61,926 nt of DNA from Mesorhizobium amorphae (GCA_003240775.1 QFNI01000020.1:1-61926), one strand, 5' to 3'. Numbered from the stretch's first letter, positions 40,568-49,897 are shown. Numbers and translations are program-made. The notes: generated by a model not told the origin, from the sequence alone.

Positions 40568-42067
40568 TCAGGCTGTGGCCGGCTCGGAGCGCCGGCCGCG
40601 CAGGATGAAGGGCAGCACCACCATCACCGCCGACAGGCCCAGCAGAACCGCCGACATGGGATGGGTCAGGAAGGTGGAATAATCGCCCTGAGACAGCGTC
40701 AGCGCGCGGCGGAAGGATTGCTCCGCCACCGGCCCGAGGATCATGCCGATGACCACGGGGGCCGTGGGAAAGTCGAACAGGCGCATGGCGAACCCCGCGC
40801 AGCCGATCACCAGCAGCAGCGCCACGTCGAGCAGCGACTGGCTGATGCCGAACGTGCCGACCAGCGCGAACACCAGGATCGCGGGGTAGAGGTAGTGCGG
40901 CGGCACCTTGAGCACCCGAATCCAGATGCCGATCAAAGGCAGGTTCAGCACGAGCAGCATCGCGTTGCCCACATAAAGGCTCGCGATCAGCCCCCAGACG
41001 AGGTCCGGGTTCGACGAGAACAGCAGCGGGCCGGGATTGAGTCCGTAGCTCTGAAACGCGCTCAGCATGATCGCAGCGGTCACGGTGGTGGGAATGCCGA
41101 GCGTCAGCATCGGCACGAGCATGCCCGCCACGGCCGCGTTGTTGGCGGCTTCGGGGCCCGCGACGCCTTCGATGGCGCCTTGTCCGAACTCTTCGGGCTT
41201 GGGCGACAGGCGGCGCTCCACCGCATAGGACAAAAAGGTCGGAACCTCCGTGCCCCCGGCGGGCAGCGCTCCCAGCGGGAAGCCGAGGAACGAGCCGCGC
41301 AGCCAAGGACGCCACGAGCGCCGCCAGTCCTCCCGCGTCATCCAGATCGAGCCCTTCACGGGCGTCACCGTGCCGGCACCCAAGCGCTGGCGCGACGCCG
41401 CGTAGATCGTCTCGCCCACCGCAAACAGCCCGACCGTGACCAGGATCACGTCGATGCCGTCGAGCAGGTCCGTCGAGCCGAACGTCATGCGCATCTGCCC
41501 GGTCTGGTTGTCGATCCCCACGAGGCCGAGCCAGATGCCGACGAAGAGCGAGGCGAGCCCGCGCACGGCGGAGTTGCCGAACAAAACGGTGATCGACACG
41601 AAGGTGAGCACCATCAGCGAAAGATAGTCGGCCGGCGAGATCATCAGCGCGAAGCGGGCGAGAAGCGGCGCGAGCAAGGTGAGCCCGACGACGCCCACCG
41701 TTCCCGCGACGAAGGAACCGATGGCAGCCGTTGCGAGAGCCGGCCCGCCTCGCCCCTTGCGCGCCATCTTGTGCCCTTCGAGTGCGGTCACGATCGAGCC
41801 GGCCTCGCCGGGCGTGTTGAGCAGGATGGAGGTGGTCGAGCCGCCATACATCGCGCCGAACACGATGCCGCCGAACAGGATGAAGATGCTTTCCGGCCCG
41901 ACCTGGTAGGTGAGCGGAAGAAGCAGGGCGATGGTCAGGCCCGGCCCCAGGCCCGGCAGCACGCCGACCAGCGTGCCCAGCGTCACGCCGAGCGCCGACC
42001 AGAAGAGGTTGTCGGGGGTGAGCGCGACTGAGAAGCCGTCGAGCAGCGCTAGAAGCGAAGAATCCAC
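40568..42067 (-). CDS. Tripartite tricarboxylate transporter large permease (TctA)
   Basis: 499 residues, about 11-12 membrane segments, with the TctA hallmarks GVLPGLGPGLTIALLLP, MYGGSTTSILLNTPGE and GIPTTVTAAIML. It forms the secondary transport channel for a carboxylate delivered by TctC. GTG 42067 has an AAGGA upstream and overlaps the end of tctB by 19 bases, showing coupled expression. Confidence 0.9.
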   Translation of the reverse strand: MDSSLLALLDGFSVALTPDNLFWSALGVTLGTLVGVLPGLGPGLTIALLLPLTYQVGPESIFILFGGIVFGAMYGGSTTSILLNTPGEAGSIVTALEGHKMARKGRGGPALATAAIGSFVAGTVGVVGLTLLAPLLARFALMISPADYLSLMVLTFVSITVLFGNSAVRGLASLFVGIWLGLVGIDNQTGQMRMTFGSTDLLDGIDVILVTVGLFAVGETIYAASRQRLGAGTVTPVKGSIWMTREDWRRSWRPWLRGSFLGFPLGALPAGGTEVPTFLSYAVERRLSPKPEEFGQGAIEGVAGPEAANNAAVAGMLVPMLTLGIPTTVTAAIMLSAFQSYGLNPGPLLFSSNPDLVWGLIASLYVGNAMLLVLNLPLIGIWIRVLKVPPHYLYPAILVFALVGTFGISQSLLDVALLLVIGCAGFAMRLFDFPTAPVVIGMILGPVAEQSFRRALTLSQGDYSTFLTHPMSAVLLGLSAVMVVLPFILRGRRSEPATA

Positions 42068-42555
42068 CGCAGCGTCCTTTCGGGAAATCCCTGGCCGATC
42101 TCCAGCCCGAGCAGGCCGGCGAAGACGAGATAGGTGAGAACCGCAGCCCCGAGCCCAAGCGGAACGGCCGTGCGCAGCTTGCCGGGCATGAAGGCATGAA
42201 CGGAGACGACGAACAGCAGCGTCGCAGCCAGAATGAAGCTGCCCGTGAAGAGCAGGGATGCGCCCGCAAGCACGAAAGCCAGAACGATCCAGGCGACGGG
42301 CCGCAGTTCGGGCGCGGGCTCGGCCGGGTCGCTCGCGAGGCAGTCCCAGCCACCGCGCAGCGCCTGCGCGGTCAGCACCGCCCCGCATCCGAGCACGCCT
42401 AAGCTGATCGCCACCGGAAAGGCTGCACTTCCGATCCCGTCGCCGATCGGGCTCGCGGGGATCAGAAGCGCCTGCCAGAGCGCGACCGCGCCCAGGCCCA
42501 CCACGCTGAGCGCGGCGGGCAGCGCGCGCAGCGGGTGCGGCTTGGCGGCGCTCAT
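42049..42555 (-). CDS. Tripartite tricarboxylate transporter small permease (TctB)
   Basis: 168 residues with four membrane helices, the usual TctB layout with a short cytoplasmic loop after the second helix. Sequence conservation in this family is low, so the call rests on size, hydropathy and its place between TctC and TctA. Its ATG overlaps the TctC stop (ATGA). Confidence 0.85.
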   Translation of the reverse strand: MSAAKPHPLRALPAALSVVGLGAVALWQALLIPASPIGDGIGSAAFPVAISLGVLGCGAVLTAQALRGGWDCLASDPAEPAPELRPVAWIVLAFVLAGASLLFTGSFILAATLLFVVSVHAFMPGKLRTAVPLGLGAAVLTYLVFAGLLGLEIGQGFPERTLRWILRF

Positions 42556-43517
42556 GTGAGGCCGAGTTCGGCCAGCACGGCCTTGAGCCGCGCGTTCTCG
42601 GCTTCCAGGAACGCTCCGAACTCCGCGCCCGCGAGATAGGTGCTGGTCCAGTTCCGGCGCTCGAGCTCGGCCTTCCATTCGGGCGTCGCGACCATCGCCT
42701 CCACGAGCCCGAGCAGGCGGGCCTGGTCCTCGTCGGAGATGTCGGGAGCGGCGAACAGGCCGCGCCAGTTGACGAGTTCCACGTCCACACCCGCTTCGCG
42801 CAGCGTGGGAACGTCGACGCCCGGAATGCGCTCGGGCGCAGACACCGCGAGAATCCGCATCCCGCCGCCGGCCGCATGCTCGGAGAACTCGCTCAGGCCC
42901 GACACGCCCACGGAGGCCTGCGCGCCCAGGACCGCCGCCTGGATCTCGCCGCCCGAGGGATAGCCGACATAGGTCAAGTCACCGATGCCGATGCCCACCG
43001 CCTTGGCGATCAGGGCCGCCATGATGTGATCGGTTCCGCCGGCCGATCCGCCCACCCAGGAGACGCCACGCTTCTTCGCGCGGAAATCGTCGAGAAGGTC
43101 GCCCAGCGTCGCATAGGGCGAGGCGGCGGGAACGGCGACGGCCTGGTACTCGCCCGTCAGCCGCGCCAGGGGCCGCACCATCGAAAGGTCGACGGCTGAG
43201 CGGTTGGAAATGATGTTGGTGGCCATCACGAGGCCGCCCACCAGGATCGCCTGGGCGTCGTTGCGGTTCTGGTTGACGAAGGTGGCGAGCCCGATGGTGC
43301 CGCCGGCGCCGGGAACGTTGGTGACGCGAGCCGAGCCGATCAGGCCCGCGCCGCGCAGAACCTGCTCCACGGTGCGGCCCGTTGTGTCCCAGCCGCCGCC
43401 CGGCCCCGAGGGCACCATGATCTTGAGCTGGTTGACGACTTGCGCCATCGCCGGCCGGCCGAGCGCCGGCAGCGCAAGCGCTGCCGAGACGAGCCCGATG
43501 AATTCACGACGTTTCAT
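42552..43517 (-). CDS. Tripartite tricarboxylate transporter solute-binding protein (TctC/BugT)
   Basis: 321 residues. The leader MKRREFIGLVSAALALPALG has a twin-arginine-like KRREF start and an ALA-type cleavage region. IMVPSGPGGGWDTTGRTVE and NVPGAGGTIGLATF are the Bug/TctC ligand-binding loops. It binds a carboxylate in the periplasm for TctAB. GGGAGGAAAGC lies upstream. The ligand is not given by sequence; the lyase and CoA transferase favour a branched hydroxy-dicarboxylate. Confidence 0.9.
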   Translation of the reverse strand: MKRREFIGLVSAALALPALGRPAMAQVVNQLKIMVPSGPGGGWDTTGRTVEQVLRGAGLIGSARVTNVPGAGGTIGLATFVNQNRNDAQAILVGGLVMATNIISNRSAVDLSMVRPLARLTGEYQAVAVPAASPYATLGDLLDDFRAKKRGVSWVGGSAGGTDHIMAALIAKAVGIGIGDLTYVGYPSGGEIQAAVLGAQASVGVSGLSEFSEHAAGGGMRILAVSAPERIPGVDVPTLREAGVDVELVNWRGLFAAPDISDEDQARLLGLVEAMVATPEWKAELERRNWTSTYLAGAEFGAFLEAENARLKAVLAELGLT

Positions 43518-43610
43518 GCTTTCCTCCCGTTCAGTGTCCGTCTTGCGGAGCGATCGTTCCGGCAGAGCCTGGCAGGCGGGACGGTCCCGCGCCTTTTGCC
43601 GGAACCGCTC

Positions 43611-44828
43611 CTAGAATGCGCGGGCCCGCTCCTCTTTCGGGTCCGAGCCGTTTCGTGATCCCTTGATCAGGTCGTGGACCCGAGCGCGGTCGCTGTCCAA
43701 TTCCGGCGGCGGGCAGGACGCGGCCGGCGCGTGACCGTCCACCACGAATCCGCCGCGCAGCACCGAGAGCGGCCTGCCGCTCGGCATCGGCATGTCGGGG
43801 AATTCCTGCACGAAGCCGCGCGCAGCGGTCTGCGGGTGTGCGAGCGCCTCGGCCACGCTCAGCACCCGCCCCGCGGGAACGCTGTGCTCGGCAAGGATAT
43901 CCTCCCACTCGACGGCGGAGCGCGTGCTCAGGGTCGCCTCGATCTCCCGCGTGAGTTCCGCCCGGTTGGCGAGCCGGCCCTGGCGGACGGCGAAGCGCGG
44001 ATCGCTCACCAGATCCTGCCGGCCGATCGCGCGGCACAGAGCCTCGAACTGCGCCTGCTTGTTGGCGGCGATGTTGAGCGCGCCGCTCGCCGTGCGGAAC
44101 AGGCCGGACGGGCTCGCCGCCACGTTGTCGTTGCCCAGTCGCGAGGGCTCGCGGCCCGCGATCAGGTAGTTGGAGGCGGCCCATGCGAGCGCGCTCATGG
44201 TGGATTCCATCAGCGACACGTCGATATGCGCGCCCGTGCCCGAGCGCTCCCGCTCCGCGAGTGCCGCAGCGATGCCGAAGCAGGCATGGATGCCGCCCAG
44301 GATGTCGCAGATCGGGAAGCCCACCCGCACGGGCCCGCTCTCGGCGGTGCCGGTGATGTCCATCACGCCTGCATAACCCTGGATGATCTGGTCGTAGGCC
44401 GCGCGCTGGCTGAGCGGCCCGGTCGCGCCGAAGCCCGAGATGGAGCACAAGACGATGTCCTCCTTTTCCCGCTTGAGCGCCTCGAAGCCGAAGCCCAGAC
44501 GGTCCATCACGCCCGGACGGTAGTTCTCCAGAACCACGTCGGCCGTGCGCACGAGGCCGAGAAAGGTCGCGCGGTCCTCGGCGTCCTTGAGGTTCAGCAC
44601 GATCGAGAGCTTGCCCGCGTTCTGCGCCAGGAACGACGCCCCCATCCGCTGCTCGCCGAGTTCGGCGTCGGCGCCGAAGAGGCGGGCGAGATCGCCGTCG
44701 CCCGGCGCCTCGATCTTCACCACCTCCGCGCCGAGCAGTGCGAGCTGGTAGCCGCAATAGGGCCCGGCCAGCATGCTCGACAGGTCGAGGACGCGGTATC
44801 CGTGAAGGAGCTTGCTGGGATCGGCCAT
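43611..44828 (-). CDS. CaiB/BaiF family III CoA transferase
   Basis: 405 residues with VLDLSSMLAGPYCGYQLALL, GAEVVKIEAPGDGD and the nucleophile Asp in FPICDILGG (about residue 175). It probably transfers CoA from succinyl- or acetyl-CoA to the imported acid. It is the first gene of the set that continues with TctCBA and the lyase. Only 65 bases separate it from the LysR stop, so it could be cotranscribed with the regulator or start from a promoter in that gap. Confidence 0.9.
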   Translation of the reverse strand: MADPSKLLHGYRVLDLSSMLAGPYCGYQLALLGAEVVKIEAPGDGDLARLFGADAELGEQRMGASFLAQNAGKLSIVLNLKDAEDRATFLGLVRTADVVLENYRPGVMDRLGFGFEALKREKEDIVLCSISGFGATGPLSQRAAYDQIIQGYAGVMDITGTAESGPVRVGFPICDILGGIHACFGIAAALAERERSGTGAHIDVSLMESTMSALAWAASNYLIAGREPSRLGNDNVAASPSGLFRTASGALNIAANKQAQFEALCRAIGRQDLVSDPRFAVRQGRLANRAELTREIEATLSTRSAVEWEDILAEHSVPAGRVLSVAEALAHPQTAARGFVQEFPDMPMPSGRPLSVLRGGFVVDGHAPAASCPPPELDSDRARVHDLIKGSRNGSDPKEERARAF

Positions 44829-44893
44829 GGCAGAAAAGGTCGCTCGTGTTTCTTGCCGTGATGTGGACCGAGCGCATTCATCGATTCAAGGGA

Positions 44894-45829
44894 TTAAGTT
44901 TCAGCCTCTGTCATTCCAAAATTCGATTGATGGTCGGGCGGCATTTGGTTGAAGGTGCAGACCTCCCGCAGCAAGCCGATGATCTCGCTCGTGAATGCGG
45001 ACGCCGCCTCCTCGCGGAACATCGCGACATAGGAGACGGAGGGGGCAGGCGGCACGGTTTCGATCTCTTCCAGCGTGCCGTCCTCGATCAGGTGCTGGAA
45101 GCAGCGCTGCGGCAGGAAGCTTACCCCCAGCCCCGCCGCGGTCAGCCCGATCAGCGCGGTCAGGCTGTTGCAGGTCATCACCTCCTCGGGCACCACCCCC
45201 TCCTCCTTGAGCCAGGCGGCGAGGGTGCCGGAATACACCGACGCGCGCTCCTGCATGAGGATCGGGTGGGAGGCGAGCTGGCGCGGCGAGAGCGCGCCTC
45301 TCATCGTCACGAGGCCGGCTTTCGCGAGCCAGGCATTGGTCACCTGACGAAGCTCCACCGTCCGGACATCGGCGGCCACGGCCATCTTCGGCACCACCAC
45401 GATGTCGAGGCGCCCTTCCTGCAGCGCGTCCACCAGGCTGCGGCTCTTGCCGATCTCGGGCCGCACCGCCATCGGCGCGTAGCGGCTGCGAAAGGTGGTC
45501 ACCAGCGTGGGCAGCCATGTCAGCGCGCTGAGTTCGGTCACGCCGATGTTGAGGTTGCGTCTTGGAAAAGAAGCGTCCTCGCGCAGCGCCCCCACGCGAT
45601 CGCGCAGTTCCAGCATCTCCTCGGCCAGCACGAGCAGCTTCTCGCCCTGCAGCGTCAGCCGCACCCCGCGCTGCCTGCGGTCGAACACCGCAAGCGACGT
45701 CGCCGCTTCCAGCTCCTGCACGCGCTTGGATATGGCCGACTGCGTCGTGTTCAGATGCCGGGCGGCACGCTCGAAAGTGCGGAGCCGGACGATCCAGACC
45801 AGGGCTTCGAGCTGGCGCAACGTGACCAT
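44894..45829 (-). CDS. LysR-family transcriptional regulator
   Basis: 311 residues. The N-terminal winged helix (MVTLRQLEALVWIVRLRTFE, LNTTQSAISKRVQELE) is followed by the effector domain from about residue 90. It is divergent from the RraA-type aldolase gene and directly upstream of the CoA transferase/TctCBA/lyase set, so it likely controls both. Candidate GATAT/ATATC sites are in the divergent gap at 45844-45882. Confidence 0.9.
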   Translation of the reverse strand: MVTLRQLEALVWIVRLRTFERAARHLNTTQSAISKRVQELEAATSLAVFDRRQRGVRLTLQGEKLLVLAEEMLELRDRVGALREDASFPRRNLNIGVTELSALTWLPTLVTTFRSRYAPMAVRPEIGKSRSLVDALQEGRLDIVVVPKMAVAADVRTVELRQVTNAWLAKAGLVTMRGALSPRQLASHPILMQERASVYSGTLAAWLKEEGVVPEEVMTCNSLTALIGLTAAGLGVSFLPQRCFQHLIEDGTLEEIETVPPAPSVSYVAMFREEAASAFTSEIIGLLREVCTFNQMPPDHQSNFGMTEAET

Positions 45830-45843
45830 TCATTCCCTCGTGC

Positions 45844-45882
45844 GATATGACGAATATCCAATTTATCGCTATTTCCGATATC
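45844..45882. promoter_or_regulatory. Candidate LysR operator in the divergent gap
   Basis: GATAT-N5-ATATC (45844-45858) forms a dyad and is followed by a second GATATC at 45877-45882, all within 92 bases between the LysR and RraA-type genes. Two nearby half-site groups of this kind are usual for LysR regulators. Assignment rests on position and symmetry only. Confidence 0.45.
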
Positions 45883-45921
45883 TGTGGAGGTCTACGACCC
45901 TTCCATCCACGGGAGGCATCA

Positions 45922-46557
45922 ATGGGCGAAGCGCTGAGCCGGCACGAGCTGGAAGACCTGATCGCGGCGTTCCGCGCGGTGCCGACCGCGATCCTGTCGG
46001 ACAATCTCAGCCGCTCGGCGGGCCTCGTCGGCCTTTTGCCCTTCTACACGGGACCGCGCATGTGCGGCCCCGCTCTGACCGTGCGGACGCGGGCGGGCGA
46101 CAACCTCGCGATCCACCGCGCCCTGGAAGCGGTGGCACCCGGAGACATCCTGGTGGTCGATGGCGGGGGAGACGTGTCGCGCGCGCTGGTGGGCGAGATC
46201 ATGAAGGAGATCGCCCTCTTCAAGCGCGCCGGCGGCTTCGTGATCGACGGCGCGGTGCGCGATGTCGACGCCTTCCGCACGGGCGATTTCCCCTGCTTCG
46301 CGCGCGCCGTCACCCATCGCGGCCCCTACAAGGACGGCCCCGGCGAGATCGGCGTTCCCGTGTCGGTCGGAGGCTGGGTGGTGTCGCCCGGCGACATCGT
46401 CGTGGGTGACGAGGACGGCGTGGTCTCCTTCCCCCCAAGTGCCGCCCCAGCCCTCCTCAAGGCCGCCCAAGCTCAGACCGAGCGCGAACAGGAAACCCTG
46501 GCCGCCATCCGCAACGGCATCTATAGCGGCTCCTACGCCCGGACCGGCGCGCGCTGA
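45922..46557 (+). CDS. RraA-like aldolase (4-hydroxy-4-methyl-2-oxoglutarate aldolase family)
   Basis: 211 residues, an RraA/HMG-aldolase fold. GEIMKEIALFKRAGGFVIDG followed by AVRDVDAF contains the family's G-x20-R-D-x2-D/E active-site signature, which binds the divalent metal and substrate. With the signature intact, pyruvate-forming aldolase activity on a branched oxo-acid is more likely than RNase E regulation. ATG 45922 follows GGGAGGCATCA. It is divergent from the LysR gene and convergent with the next LysR gene, so it stands alone. Confidence 0.85.
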   Translation: MGEALSRHELEDLIAAFRAVPTAILSDNLSRSAGLVGLLPFYTGPRMCGPALTVRTRAGDNLAIHRALEAVAPGDILVVDGGGDVSRALVGEIMKEIALFKRAGGFVIDGAVRDVDAFRTGDFPCFARAVTHRGPYKDGPGEIGVPVSVGGWVVSPGDIVVGDEDGVVSFPPSAAPALLKAAQAQTEREQETLAAIRNGIYSGSYARTGAR

Positions 46558-46578
46558 CATCCCAGCGTTCGAGCGGAA

Positions 46579-47496
46579 TCAGAGACCGCAATCCCACGGC
46601 GCGGGATCGCCGAACCCGGCGGCGAAAAAATCTATGAAGGCCCGCAGCTTCGCAGGTGGGCGACGGTTCGCGGCATAGACGGCGAACACGCCGGGAAGCT
46701 CCATCGGTGGCCAGTCGAGGTCGAGGGCCACGAGCCGGCCGCTGCGAATATCGTCGCCGATAAGGAAAGTCGGCTGGTAGACCAGCCCCTGCCCCGCCAA
46801 AGCCGCGGCAACGAGCGCGTCGCCGTTGTTGGCGGAGAGGTCTCCCCGGACGGGAGCGGCGACCGCTCCATCGGCCCCGAACCGCCATCGATGCGGCCCG
46901 AGCGCGCTCGACAAGGTGTAGCCCAGGCAGTTGTGCGCGGAGAGGTCGGCCACCGTCTTGGGAGTGCCGCGATCCCGGAGATAGGCCGGCGAGGCCGCCA
47001 CCATCAGGCGGCAACGCGCCAGCTTGCGGGCGATCAAGGCCTGATCCTCAATGCGCCCGATGCGGATGGCCACGTCCCACCCCTCCTCGACGAGATTGAC
47101 CACACGGTCGTTCAGCCCGAGTTCGACGCAAAGCGCGGGGTGTGTCTGGGAAAACGTGGCAAGCCGCGGCGCGACCTCGCGGATGCCGAAAGAAACCGGC
47201 GCGTTCACGCGGAGCGTGCCCGTCACCTCGACGCGTTCGGCCGATGCGGCCGCGTCGGCCTCTTCTAGTTCGCCGAGCACGCGCTCGGCGCTTTCGAGAT
47301 AGCGCCGGCCCGCCTCGGTCACCGTCACCTTGCGGGTCGTGCGATGAAGCAGCTTGACGCCCAGCCGCTCCTCCAGCGCCGCCATATGCTTCGTTGCCAT
47401 GGTCTGCGACATGCCGAGTGACTTCGCCGCTGCGGTCAGGCTGCCGAGCGCGGCCGTCCGCGCGAACACCTGGATACCCGTGAATCTGTCCAGCAT
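46579..47496 (-). CDS. LysR-family transcriptional regulator (quinone/stress module)
   Basis: 305 residues: MLDRFTGIQVFARTAALGSL and LGMSQTMATKHMAALEERLG form the DNA-binding domain, as in the large family of single-target LysR repressors/activators next to oxidoreductase genes. It is divergent from the DoxX gene. The 97-base gap has a perfect 14-base palindrome at 47528-47541. Confidence 0.9.
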   Translation of the reverse strand: MLDRFTGIQVFARTAALGSLTAAAKSLGMSQTMATKHMAALEERLGVKLLHRTTRKVTVTEAGRRYLESAERVLGELEEADAAASAERVEVTGTLRVNAPVSFGIREVAPRLATFSQTHPALCVELGLNDRVVNLVEEGWDVAIRIGRIEDQALIARKLARCRLMVAASPAYLRDRGTPKTVADLSAHNCLGYTLSSALGPHRWRFGADGAVAAPVRGDLSANNGDALVAAALAGQGLVYQPTFLIGDDIRSGRLVALDLDWPPMELPGVFAVYAANRRPPAKLRAFIDFFAAGFGDPAPWDCGL

Positions 47497-47527
47497 CGCC
47501 TCACACTCCTGGTGTGTGGTGTTATGC

Positions 47528-47541
47528 AATCCGCGCGGATT
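47528..47541. promoter_or_regulatory. 14-base palindrome between LysR and DoxX genes
   Basis: AATCCGCGCGGATT is perfectly self-complementary and sits 31 bases from the LysR start and 52 from the DoxX start, a natural place for an autoregulatory LysR site. Confidence 0.5.
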
Positions 47542-47593
47542 ATCAAACCGTCCGAAAGGCAGCAGATTGCGGGCATCAGCCTGGAGCAACCGC

Positions 47594-48019
47594 ATGATCG
47601 ACCACCGCACCGCCCCGTACGCCGCCACCGCCCTCCGCGTGGCGCTCGGCCTCCTGTTTCTCGCCCATGCCGGCCTGAAGGTCTTCGTCTTCACGCCCGC
47701 CGGCACCGCGCAGTTCTTCGCCAGCCTCGGCCTGCCCGGCCCGCTTGCCTATCTCGTGATCCTCATGGAGGCCGTGGGCGGCCTCATGCTGGTTGCCGGC
47801 GTCTTCAGCCGCGTCGTGGCGCTCGCCCTCGTGCCCATCCTTTTGGGTGCGATCGTCACCGTGCACGGATCGGCCGGTTTCTTCTTCACCAATCCCAACG
47901 GCGGCTGGGAATTTTTGGCGCTCTGGATCGCCGGCCTGGTTTCGGTCGCCCTGCTGGGCGATGGCGCCTACGCGCTTCGACCGGCATCCGCCGTCCCGCT
48001 CCGCCCGGCCCGCACCTGA
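47594..48019 (+). CDS. DoxX-family membrane protein
   Basis: 141 residues, four membrane helices, with ALRVALGLLFLAHAGLKVF and GLPGPLAYLVILMEAVGGLM typical of DoxX/MhqP-like proteins, which take part in handling thiol-reactive or quinone stress at the membrane. ATG 47594 begins the homologous region. It leads a three-gene plus-strand set controlled, by position, by the divergent LysR. Confidence 0.85.
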   Translation: MIDHRTAPYAATALRVALGLLFLAHAGLKVFVFTPAGTAQFFASLGLPGPLAYLVILMEAVGGLMLVAGVFSRVVALALVPILLGAIVTVHGSAGFFFTNPNGGWEFLALWIAGLVSVALLGDGAYALRPASAVPLRPART

Positions 48020-48100
48020 CAAGCCGACCTGCCGAGAGCCGAGCCGCGGCCCTCGGCAGTTCCCCCCAAGCATCCTTACAAGCAGGCAGGAGCCGACCCC

Positions 48101-48736
48101 ATGACGTCTTCCCCATCCGCACACGGCTTGGTGGTTCTTCTCCACGGCGTCGGCAGCAACGGCGAGGACATGCTGTCCCTTGCGAGATCATGGCGGTCTT
48201 CGCTGCCGGACGTGCGGTTCGCCGCGCTCGATGCCCCCTTCGCCTTCGACCAGGGGGGAACCGGGTGCCAATGGTTCAGCGTCGCCGGCATATCGCCCGA
48301 GAACCGCCCCGCGCGGATCGCCGCTGCGCGGCCCGCCTTCGACGCGGTGATGGGGGCGGAACTCGCTCGGCTGGGTTTCACCGACAGGCTGGACAGGGTC
48401 GTCCTCGTCGGTTTCTCGCAAGGTGCCATGATGGCGCTCGATGCCGCAGCCTCCGGGCGGTGGCCCGTCGCGGGGGTGGTCGCCATCTCCGGCCGCCTCG
48501 CATCGCCCCCGCCCCTTTCCCCGTCGGCCGGCGCAAAGGTTCTGCTGCTGCACGGCTCGGCCGACCCGGTCGTGCCTTCCTGGGAGACCGCACGGGCAGA
48601 GGCAATCCTTCAGGCGGAGGGCTTCGACGTGAGGAGCCGAATCTTTCCCGGTCTCGGTCACACCGTTTCCGCCGAGGGTGCGGCTCTCACGCGGGATTTC
48701 ATCGCAACCGTTCTTGCGCCGGCCGCCGCCGGCTGA
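48101..48736 (+). CDS. Phospholipase/carboxylesterase-family alpha/beta hydrolase (YpfH/MhqD-like)
   Basis: 211 residues with LVVLLHGVGSNGEDM (oxyanion-hole strand), the nucleophile GFSQGAMM (about residue 108), LLLHGSADPVVP (Asp) and GLGHTVS (His). It is a small soluble serine hydrolase of the carboxylesterase 2 family. The same family occurs as MhqD in the quinone-inducible Mhq regulon of Bacillus. GCAGGAG precedes the ATG. Confidence 0.9.
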   Translation: MTSSPSAHGLVVLLHGVGSNGEDMLSLARSWRSSLPDVRFAALDAPFAFDQGGTGCQWFSVAGISPENRPARIAAARPAFDAVMGAELARLGFTDRLDRVVLVGFSQGAMMALDAAASGRWPVAGVVAISGRLASPPPLSPSAGAKVLLLHGSADPVVPSWETARAEAILQAEGFDVRSRIFPGLGHTVSAEGAALTRDFIATVLAPAAAG

Positions 48737-48768
48737 CGCAACCCGAAACCTGTCAGAGACCACCGACC

Positions 48769-49731
48769 ATGCTCGTGAACGGCAAGTGGACCGCCGATTG
48801 GCAGCCCGTCAAGGCAAAGGATGAAAAGGGCGGTTTCGTCCGCCAGACCTCCAGCTTCCGCAGCTGGGTGACGCCCGATGGAAGTGCCGGCCCCACGGGA
48901 ACGGCAGGCTTCCGCGCCGAGAAGGGACGCTACCATCTCTATGTCGCCCTGATCTGCCCGTGGGCCTCGCGCACGCTGATCGCGCGCAAGCTCAAGGGGC
49001 TCGAAGACACCGTTTCCGTGTCCGTGGTGGAGCCCGCGCTGACCGAACAAGGCTGGCGCTTCGGCGATTATCCCGGTTCCGACCGTGACGAGGTGAACGG
49101 CGCCACCTACATGCACGAGCTCTACACGCGGGCCGATCCCACAGTGTCCGGGCGCGCCACGGTGCCCGTGCTGTGGGACAAGGAGAAGAGGACGATCGTC
49201 AACAACGAGTCCGCCGACATCGTCCGCATGATGAATTCCGGCTTCGGGCAATTCGCGAGCGGCCCCGACCTATATCCCGCGGACCTCCGAGGCGCGATCG
49301 ATGCGCTCAACGACCGGATCTATCCGCGCCTCAACAACGGCGTCTACCGCGCGGGCTTCGCCACCACGCAGATCGCGTATGATGAAGCCTTCGGCGACGT
49401 CTTCGGCATGCTCGACGAGCTCGAGGCGCATCTCGACACGCGCCCCTTCCTTCTCGGCGAGCGCCTGACGGAGGCGGACATCCGGCTCTTCGTCACCCTG
49501 ATCCGGTTCGATGCGGCTTATCACGGCCTCTTCAAATGCAACCTGCGCCGCATCGCCGACTACCCGAACCTGTCCGCCCACATTGAACGGATGCTGGCTG
49601 TCCCCGGCGTCGCGAGCACCGTCAGCATCGACCACATCAAGCGAGGCTACTACTCGATCAAGTCCCTCAACCCCTCCGGCATCGTGCCGCTCGGCCCACA
49701 GCTGGGATTCGCCGACCTGTTGAAAGGCTGA
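48769..49731 (+). CDS. Glutathionyl-hydroquinone reductase (YqjG/ECM4 type glutathione S-transferase)
   Basis: 320 residues, the characteristic size. YHLYVALICPWASRTLIARK holds the CPWA catalytic cysteine. TVPVLWDKEKRTIVNNESAD is the glutathione-binding region and NNGVYRAGFATTQ is typical of this class. It reduces glutathionyl-hydroquinones to free hydroquinones, repairing quinone adducts in the cytoplasm. It lies 32 bases after the hydrolase gene and completes the LysR/DoxX/hydrolase set. Confidence 0.9.
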   Translation: MLVNGKWTADWQPVKAKDEKGGFVRQTSSFRSWVTPDGSAGPTGTAGFRAEKGRYHLYVALICPWASRTLIARKLKGLEDTVSVSVVEPALTEQGWRFGDYPGSDRDEVNGATYMHELYTRADPTVSGRATVPVLWDKEKRTIVNNESADIVRMMNSGFGQFASGPDLYPADLRGAIDALNDRIYPRLNNGVYRAGFATTQIAYDEAFGDVFGMLDELEAHLDTRPFLLGERLTEADIRLFVTLIRFDAAYHGLFKCNLRRIADYPNLSAHIERMLAVPGVASTVSIDHIKRGYYSIKSLNPSGIVPLGPQLGFADLLKG

Positions 49732-49897
49732 GGCAGCCTCCGGTGCAAGGCGCGGGAAAGCTCACCTGCTTCCTGGTGCCTTAGCCACGGCTCAGGCAGC
49801 CTTCCCCATCAGAGCCGCAGGGTTGGCAATCGTCGGATCGATAGCGAGAATGGAGCGAGGTTTCCCCAATCTCGACCCCAGCCAGCAGCGGCGCTCG

